A DNA stretch of 12,650 nt, from assembly GCA_945890905.1 (NCBI GenBank), contig CAMDDI010000084.1:1-12650 (forward strand), in the 5' to 3' direction. Numbering within the stretch: position 1 is the stretch's first letter; each line of letters begins with the position of its first letter. Below are positions 7,672-12,650 of the stretch, piece after piece. The notes under the pieces are model-generated. The model did no database searches, had not been told where the DNA came from, and was given only the letters and a program-made list of their open reading frames with translations. This stretch comes from Bacteriovorax stolpii. GTDB taxonomy: Bacteria > Bdellovibrionota > Bacteriovoracia > Bacteriovoracales > Bacteriovoracaceae. A program made the position numbers and the translations under genes.

Positions 7672-8116
7672 CCTTTCTTAAATATATCCGCCAAGCAATA
7701 GCTTCACTAAAAAATGCTAAAGCTAACACTCCATGAAGAACATGATCAATGGAAGTCAGTTCCAAAAATCCTGGCATGACTTTCAAAATCATATCCGCTC
7801 TTCCTCCGAGAATTATCCCGGCCAAAGCATTCAATGTAAAAAAAACGGCCAAAGCAAAATTAATGAAGAAAGCTTTTCGTCTATTATTTAAGTATCCACT
7901 CCAAATGGCCAAAACAGCTGAAGCACACAGAACAAAACAGTGCATAGGACTCAAGGCCAGTCCCAGGAACGTAGGAACTATAACTCCGGTGATCCCCAGA
8001 AAAAGCATGATGAATCCAATATCCATACTCACCATTTGAGGAGGATTATACAGATCGTGGGAATCAGATTTAACTTGGTTCGTAAGAGGTTTATTGCGAT
8101 TCACAATGATGGACAT
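7631..8116 (-). CDS. Small four-helix inner-membrane protein (DUF4383-like?)
   Basis: This encodes 161 residues: a polar N-terminus of ~30 residues, then four hydrophobic segments at roughly 33-50, 57-75, 83-104 and 124-143. Loop motifs LSPMHCFVL (55-63) and TSIDHVLHGVLAL (121-133) place histidines at helix starts. This recalls the 'HL..G..' pattern of DUF4383-type four-helix proteins, but the match is by eye only and unsure. The ATG has a strong ribosome binding site, AAGGAG, about 8 bases upstream. That site forms one arm of a perfect inverted repeat (8120-8145), suggesting translational control. Its C-terminus overlaps the DUF4112 gene by 41 bases, so the two are probably coexpressed and may act together at the membrane. 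The function is unknown. Confidence 0.75.
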   Translation of the reverse strand: MSIIVNRNKPLTNQVKSDSHDLYNPPQMVSMDIGFIMLFLGITGVIVPTFLGLALSPMHCFVLCASAVLAIWSGYLNNRRKAFFINFALAVFFTLNALAGIILGGRADMILKVMPGFLELTSIDHVLHGVLALAFFSEAIAWRIYLRKDGPHHLRSENTAI

Positions 8117-8119
8117 AAA

Positions 8120-8145
8120 GATCTCCTTTGTTGATCAAGGAGATC
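8120..8145 (-). promoter_or_regulatory. Hairpin sequestering the ribosome binding site of the 161-aa membrane protein gene
   Basis: Plus-strand arms 8120-8128 (GATCTCCTT) and 8137-8145 (AAGGAGATC) are perfect reverse complements separated by 8 bases. In the minus-strand transcript the 3' arm reads AAGGAGAUC, which contains the Shine-Dalgarno AAGGAG, and the ATG follows 3 bases after the arm. The 5' arm GAUCUCCUU mimics the 3' end of 16S rRNA. Folding would block ribosome binding, so it could act as a thermometer, an attenuator or a protein target site. Confidence 0.6.
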
Positions 8146-8180
8146 GTATCATTTACCCAGATGCACATCGAATGAAGTTA

Positions 8181-8202
8181 TCCCTAAGAGGCACCTAAGG
8201 GA
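8181..8202 (-). terminator. Candidate hairpin after the PilZ gene
   Basis: TCCCTAAG-AGGCAC-CTAAGGGA is an 8-position stem with one internal mismatch, lying 9 bases past the stop of the PilZ-domain gene and ahead of the next gene on the same strand. It has no T-run after it, so it is at best a weak or Rho-assisted terminator, or a pause or processing structure in a longer transcript. Confidence 0.3.
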
Positions 8203-8210
8203 CGTACTTA

Positions 8211-8933
8211 TTATAGATTACCGTTGGAGCGTAATTTCTTGATAAGTTTAAACACACGAATCTTTTGGAAAAGAGATTGAGGTTTAAACTGAATACCAAA
8301 CCCAACTTGTCTTGAAACCATGTGTTTAGACACTACTTCAAAAGGAATATTCAGCATAATACCCTCATACTCACAATCAAGTTGATAGACATCTCCCAAA
8401 ATAAGCAGCTCTGAATCTTTTAAGAATGCACCTGTTTGAGAAATATCCATCAACTCAGTGTCGAAAGTTGTTTTAGCAGTTTTAACCTTTCCCGGGATTA
8501 AGGCCTTGTATCTTGGCTTATTTTCCCACCAACGAAGCTTGCGATTAAAGAAAGGCTCACGAACTGCAGGTATAAGAAAATAAGTGAAAGCAGCAATCGA
8601 GAGAAACACAATGAGGTAGTGATAGAACAGTGGTGAATCTGAGTTATAGGGCCAGGTAAATTGCTCATAGGTCATGATGCTAAAGAACAAATACCCTAAG
8701 AGGGCCAAGAATGCGAAGTAAGTCCATTTGCGGACACGGATAAGCATAAGGCCCGCGATAGGAAAGACTAACCAAAAATCGAAAACTTCTCTAAAATTTC
8801 CCCGCTCACTTAAATTCGATAAAATAATAGAGAGATCAAAATCTGTGATGATCTTAAAATACAGCACCTTAATAAGAGGCTCGATAAGAAAGAGAACCGA
8901 GAGGATTCGGTAAATGACCGGCTTGTGTTTCAT
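8211..8933 (-). CDS. Membrane-anchored PilZ domain protein
   Basis: The N-terminal half has about four transmembrane segments (numbered from a TTG start at 8939: roughly 10-30, 53-70, 73-90 and 105-125). The C-terminal ~100 residues form a PilZ-like domain: KPRYKALIPGKV (141-152), the second motif DISQTGAFL (165-173, matching D/NxSxxG), and VGFGIQF near the end. PilZ domains usually bind cyclic di-GMP and relay it to motility, secretion or envelope functions. Only one Arg of the usual RxxxR is visible (R143), so c-di-GMP binding may be weak or lost. I choose the ATG at 8933; a TTG two codons upstream (8939) is also in frame, and neither has a strong ribosome binding site. It lies 61 bases downstream of the TetR gene on the same strand and may be cotranscribed. 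Confidence 0.82.
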   Translation of the reverse strand: MKHKPVIYRILSVLFLIEPLIKVLYFKIITDFDLSIILSNLSERGNFREVFDFWLVFPIAGLMLIRVRKWTYFAFLALLGYLFFSIMTYEQFTWPYNSDSPLFYHYLIVFLSIAAFTYFLIPAVREPFFNRKLRWWENKPRYKALIPGKVKTAKTTFDTELMDISQTGAFLKDSELLILGDVYQLDCEYEGIMLNIPFEVVSKHMVSRQVGFGIQFKPQSLFQKIRVFKLIKKLRSNGNL

Positions 8934-8953
8934 GCTCAAATTTTAGCATGTTT

Positions 8954-8979
8954 TTGCCCCTGGGCAAGTTTCTTGGGGC
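8954..8979. promoter_or_regulatory. Palindrome and hairpin in the tetR-PilZ gap
   Basis: The 14-base palindrome TTGCCC-CT-GGGCAA (8954-8967) sits 20 bases before the PilZ gene ATG. Its right side also pairs onward (CAAG-TTT-CTTG, 8965-8975, extended by GCCC/GGGC across a 5-base bulge), giving a possible hairpin after the TetR gene. There is no T-run on the minus strand, so an operator is as plausible as a terminator. Confidence 0.3.
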
Positions 8980-8994
8980 TAAACTTTATTTAAC

Positions 8995-9624
8995 TTAGTT
9001 ATACCGTTGATTTAAATCACGTATAACCGTTTCAACGAGTTCCTCTAAATACAAAGGAACTGAGTCACGTTTTAGTGGCAGATACTTCTCCATGTGCCTC
9101 TTTCCTAAGCTTGATGCAGACATCACGGCCATGTGAACTATATAGGTGAAGATAATACTATTGGCCCACAGCTTCTCAGACACTGGAACCGCTTTATTAA
9201 GGTCGCGGTCTAAGAAAACCGATATCTGCTCAAAACCGATGGGGTAAGGATCAAGCTCCCCTGGATAACTTTCAGCATCTAAAAAAAGTTTAAACTGATT
9301 GAGACATTTTAATCCACCATCTTCAGTCAAAGCGTTATAAACACTCTTTGCATAATCAGCGGTATTAACAGTGTCCTCTTTTACCAAAGCCTGTATGCGG
9401 AGTTTGAATTCTTCAATCACGTGAGATGTCACTTCCTGCAAAAGATTTTGCTTACTTCGAAAATGATAATTCAAGGAAGCAATGTTCACTCCGGCCATTT
9501 TCGCAATTTCTCGCGTTGAGGAGCCAGCATAACCTTTAAGACCAAAAAGGTAGATACTCGCCTCAATGATTCGTTGACGTGTATCTTTCTCATTAAATTT
9601 TGCAGATAATTCTGAAGTACTCAT
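8995..9624 (-). CDS. TetR family transcriptional regulator, likely controls the adjacent efflux pump
   Basis: These 209 residues have the standard TetR length. The N-terminal DNA-binding domain is clear: RQRIIEASIYLFGLKGY (16-32), then the helix-turn-helix STREIAKMAGVNIASLNYHFRSKQNLL (36-62), with the family-typical YHF motif at 53-55. The C-terminal ligand/dimer domain is not classifiable by eye. Its ATG overlaps the pump stop codon (ATGA), with GAGG about 10 bases upstream, so it is translated coupled to the pump. TetR proteins of this kind usually repress the efflux operon they sit in until a pump substrate binds. Here the regulator is the distal gene, so its operator should lie at the operon promoter beyond 12650. 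Confidence 0.93.
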   Translation of the reverse strand: MSTSELSAKFNEKDTRQRIIEASIYLFGLKGYAGSSTREIAKMAGVNIASLNYHFRSKQNLLQEVTSHVIEEFKLRIQALVKEDTVNTADYAKSVYNALTEDGGLKCLNQFKLFLDAESYPGELDPYPIGFEQISVFLDRDLNKAVPVSEKLWANSIIFTYIVHMAVMSASSLGKRHMEKYLPLKRDSVPLYLEELVETVIRDLNQRYN

Positions 9625-12600
9625 AATTTTTTGGCCTCATCCGTACCACCAAAGAGTTTACTGAAAACCTTGTTGATGAAAAGTCGGAATCTTTCAATGT
9701 AAGTGTATGCAGCAGGGACGATAATCAAAGTCAAAAGAGTTGAGCTGATCAAACCACCAATCAAAGCAATCCCCATACTGGTTCGTTGTTTAGAAGCTTC
9801 GTTGAGACCAACGGCAATGGGAATAAATCCAGCGATCAAAGCAAATGAAGTCATAAGAATGGGACGAAGACGATTTTTCCCTGCAAGAAGAATTGCTTCC
9901 CGCAGATTCATCCCCTGCTCGACTTGCTGATTTGTATAATCCACCAAGATAATGGAGTTTTTAGTCGCTACACCTAAGAGCATAATACAACCAATCATCG
10001 AGAAAAGATCCAAGCTCGCTCCGGTAATGGCCAAGGCGTAGAAAGCTCCACAGATGGCCAGAGGTAAAACCAGCATGATGGTAAACGGAGTTACAAAAGA
10101 TTCGTAGAGAGAGGCAAGCACAAGATAGATGAAAATAATTCCCAGACCTGAGGCCAGGGCCATACTTCCAATCATCTCTCCAAAGTTTTCTGCTTGACCT
10201 GAGAATTTATAACTCATGCCTTCGGGAAGTTTTACATCATTGGCAAAGATCTTTGTCACATCATCCATGGCCCCACCCATACCCGGGCCATTAGGAGCGA
10301 TATCCGCTGAAATTTGATAATAGCGTCCGCGATCTTGACGGGTAATATTCGCAGGACCGGTGGTCTCTAATCCTTTCACTACCGCAGAGAGTGGTATCAA
10401 ACGGTTATTAATATTAGGAATCGAGAGACGGCTAAATTCTTTCTGAAGGTTTCGCTGATCTTCTTGAAGTCGCACACGAATGTCATACTCTTCACCATTC
10501 AGACGATAAACTGCTGGTTTTTGCCCTTCCATCAAAGTACGAAGCTCAAGACCTAGAACGTTGGTTGAAATTCCTAAGCTTTCAGCCTTTTCACGATCGG
10601 GGAGAACTTGGAATTCTGGTTTTCCAGGTCGGTAACTTAAATCCACACCGGTTAAGGCCGGATGATCTTTGAGTTTAGCAAACACTGCAGTAGAAATTCG
10701 TTCTAATTCTTTTTCATCGTTACCCAAAATATTCACATTGAAAGGACGCTGACCAGCGGCCACTTGATCGAAATCTCCTACAGAAATATTGGCGAAGGCA
10801 TAAGGCTTGACTTCCTTTCGGATGATATCTTTCATCACAATAGTATTTATTTTTCTCTGCTTAGAAGGAACAAGTCGTACGTAGAAATTTGCCTTATTGG
10901 CCTCCCCCTCTTTAGTCCCCACTGTTAATACACTCACTGAAACTTCAGGATGCTGGCGGATAATTTGATCCACTTCTAATGAGACGCGCTCCATTTCACT
11001 TAGGCTAGATCCCGGCGGAAGATCAAGCCTTACTGAGAACTCACCATTATCTTGAGCAGCAATAAATGTTTTTGGAACAAATTTCAAAGAGAAAATGCTC
11101 AGGACAAAAATCAAAACCCCCGAGAGAATAATCTTCATAGGGTGATTGAGAGTGACTTTAAGGACACCCACATAAATGTCTTCGAGTTTATCTTGAAACT
11201 TATTAAAGCCGAACAGAACTTTCCCAATGGTTTTATCGTAGAATGAATTCCCTATTGGTTTTTCCCCGTGAGGAACAATTTTTCCAGCGAAGTATGCAGA
11301 CATCATAGGAGCAATGGTAATGGCATCAAACAAAGAAATGATAAGTGCAAAACACACCGTCATCCCGAATTGTTTCAAGAACTGACCTACCACCCCTGAA
11401 ATAAAGGCAATGGGACCAAACACTGCGATAACTGTAAGTGTGGTGGCAATTACTGCAAGCATCACTTCTTTAGTCCCTTCGATGGCAGCAGTGCGAGGAT
11501 CTTTACCCATTTCAAGATGCCGGAAAATGTTTTCCCGCACCACAATGGCATCATCAATTAAGAGACCCACCGCCAGTGAGAGAGCAAGTAAAGACATTAC
11601 GTTAATAGTATAACCCGCAACGGCCAGGAGAATAAAAGCACCCAAAAGTGAGTTAGGCAGAGCAAGACCAGTGATGATGGTGGAGCGGAAAGAGCCTAGG
11701 AAAAAGAACACCACCACAATTGTTAACACAATCCCGATGATGATGGATTCTTGCACATCATATAAGTTATCTTTAATCGCCTTTGATCCATCCCGCACGA
11801 TAGTGAGATTTGATTTTACTTTTTCTTTTGAAAGGAGGGCATTGAGTTTCTCAACTTGCTTAACCACGTTATCTGCTACTTCAACGGTGTTGGCCCCTGT
11901 CTGACGATATATATCAATAGAAAGTGAGCGCTTACCATTTACAAATGCCACGTTCTTTTCATCCACAAGGCCTTCATGAACATTGGCCACATCGGATAAG
12001 ATCACTGGCACATCGTTACCAAAAAACTGAATGATGGTGTTTTTAATTTCATCAATGGATTGAAATTCCCCTACTGTTCTGAAAACTGTTTCCTTCTTCG
12101 CAGAAACGTCAATTTTCCCGGAAGGAATGTTTTGACCTGCTCGCCCCAATGCATCGGAAACTTGAATTGCTGAAACCTGCCGGAATTTCATTTTGTCTAG
12201 ATTTAAATCCACCCGGATTTCACGCTTTCGACCACCAATAATTTCAACCAGACCCACTTGGTTAATCTGCTCCATTTTAGGCTTCACAGTGAGATTGGCC
12301 AAATCGTAGAGTTCAGCTTCAGAGAGATTTGCGGTCAACGCAATAGTCACAATAGGCTGATCTGAAGGATCAACCCGACGGATAGTAGGCTCATCAATAT
12401 CATCGGGGAGCTTGGCCCTTGCAGAACTCACCTTGTCACGGATTTGTTGCTCGGCATATTTGATATCTGTGGAAAAAGTAAACTCGGTGATCACAATTGA
12501 TACACCCTCTTGGTTTTTAGAACGGATGGTTTTCACACCAGAGATTGTGGCAAATTCTTCCTCAAAAATTTTAGAAACTAAAGTTTCAACTTCTCTTGGT

Positions 12601-12650
12601 CCTGCTCCTGGATAAGGGGTCGTTACTGTCACTATAGGGAAAGTAACATC
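9621..12650 (-). CDS. RND family efflux pump inner-membrane subunit (HAE1/AcrB type), 5' end outside window
   Basis: The frame is open through 12650; the visible 1009 codons lack only about 30-40 N-terminal residues, including the first transmembrane helix. The GTG at 12632 is internal, because the preceding DVTFPI is the normal run before VTVTTPYPGAGP. Numbering from that GTG: porter domain ~1-290; a TM block ~293-445 with the proton-relay pair D360/D361 in VGLLIDDAIVVREN; a second porter half ~520-815; and a second TM block ~825-980 with the relay lysine K891 in LLGVATKNSIILVDY. All key relay residues are intact. The protein would use proton motive force to export drugs, solvents or other amphiphiles with a periplasmic adaptor and an outer-membrane channel, neither in the window; they are probably encoded upstream. 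It overlaps the TetR gene by 4 bases. Confidence 0.96.
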   Translation of the reverse strand, partial: DVTFPIVTVTTPYPGAGPREVETLVSKIFEEEFATISGVKTIRSKNQEGVSIVITEFTFSTDIKYAEQQIRDKVSSARAKLPDDIDEPTIRRVDPSDQPIVTIALTANLSEAELYDLANLTVKPKMEQINQVGLVEIIGGRKREIRVDLNLDKMKFRQVSAIQVSDALGRAGQNIPSGKIDVSAKKETVFRTVGEFQSIDEIKNTIIQFFGNDVPVILSDVANVHEGLVDEKNVAFVNGKRSLSIDIYRQTGANTVEVADNVVKQVEKLNALLSKEKVKSNLTIVRDGSKAIKDNLYDVQESIIIGIVLTIVVVFFFLGSFRSTIITGLALPNSLLGAFILLAVAGYTINVMSLLALSLAVGLLIDDAIVVRENIFRHLEMGKDPRTAAIEGTKEVMLAVIATTLTVIAVFGPIAFISGVVGQFLKQFGMTVCFALIISLFDAITIAPMMSAYFAGKIVPHGEKPIGNSFYDKTIGKVLFGFNKFQDKLEDIYVGVLKVTLNHPMKIILSGVLIFVLSIFSLKFVPKTFIAAQDNGEFSVRLDLPPGSSLSEMERVSLEVDQIIRQHPEVSVSVLTVGTKEGEANKANFYVRLVPSKQRKINTIVMKDIIRKEVKPYAFANISVGDFDQVAAGQRPFNVNILGNDEKELERISTAVFAKLKDHPALTGVDLSYRPGKPEFQVLPDREKAESLGISTNVLGLELRTLMEGQKPAVYRLNGEEYDIRVRLQEDQRNLQKEFSRLSIPNINNRLIPLSAVVKGLETTGPANITRQDRGRYYQISADIAPNGPGMGGAMDDVTKIFANDVKLPEGMSYKFSGQAENFGEMIGSMALASGLGIIFIYLVLASLYESFVTPFTIMLVLPLAICGAFYALAITGASLDLFSMIGCIMLLGVATKNSIILVDYTNQQVEQGMNLREAILLAGKNRLRPILMTSFALIAGFIPIAVGLNEASKQRTSMGIALIGGLISSTLLTLIIVPAAYTYIERFRLFINKVFSKLFGGTDEAKKL

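Noticed and set aside
9703..12615. Several plus-strand open frames of 60-80 codons opposite the RND pump
   Set aside because: They lie antisense to a strongly conserved gene, have no start signals or recognisable domains, and reflect the codon pattern of the pump.
12630..12632. GTG at 12630-12632 as the start of the RND pump
   Set aside because: The frame is open to the window edge and encodes residues normally found before VTVTTPYPGAGP; the first transmembrane helix would otherwise be missing.

Overview
The window looks like chromosome from a Gram-negative bacterium of moderate GC content (low-to-mid 40s per cent by eye). Lgt, an inner-membrane RND pump, Sec-type signal peptides and a putative periplasmic lysozyme-fold enzyme all imply a diderm cell. 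The secreted TIG-repeat protein, a membrane-anchored PilZ protein and the general style would fit the Bdellovibrionota (Bdellovibrio/Bacteriovorax-like predators). That placement is an inference from gene style; there is no rRNA or other marker here to prove it.

Layout. (1) 1-3652, plus strand: the 3' end of a large gene made of tandem IPT/TIG immunoglobulin-like repeats on a strict 85/84-codon register. It is coupled by an ATGA overlap to a small secreted protein with propeller-like repeats. (2) 3747-5580, minus strand: lgt (prolipoprotein diacylglyceryl transferase), overlapped by 17 bases by an Old Yellow Enzyme family oxidoreductase gene. (3) 5696-7000, plus strand: a secreted, cysteine-rich protein with lytic-transglycosylase-like motifs, divergent from lgt. 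(4) 7183-12650, minus strand throughout, in order of transcription: an RND (HAE1/AcrB type) efflux pump cut by the window end, a TetR regulator overlapping it by 4 bases, a four-helix membrane protein with a C-terminal PilZ domain, a small four-helix membrane protein, and a DUF4112 protein overlapping the latter by 41 bases.

How the genes fit together. The pump and its TetR partner look like an autoregulated efflux operon whose adaptor and outer-membrane genes would lie beyond 12650. Lgt serves lipoprotein maturation. The TIG protein, its small partner and the lytic enzyme all act outside the inner membrane. The most unusual regulatory signal is a perfect 9-bp inverted repeat (8120-8145) that would hide the strong ribosome binding site of the 161-residue membrane protein gene.

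Gene density is high. No gene-free stretch exceeds 182 bases (7001-7182). I see no tRNA, rRNA, CRISPR array, insertion sequence or phage gene. I did not find a convincing new multi-gene system; the findings are mainly unusual architectures and candidate regulatory structures.
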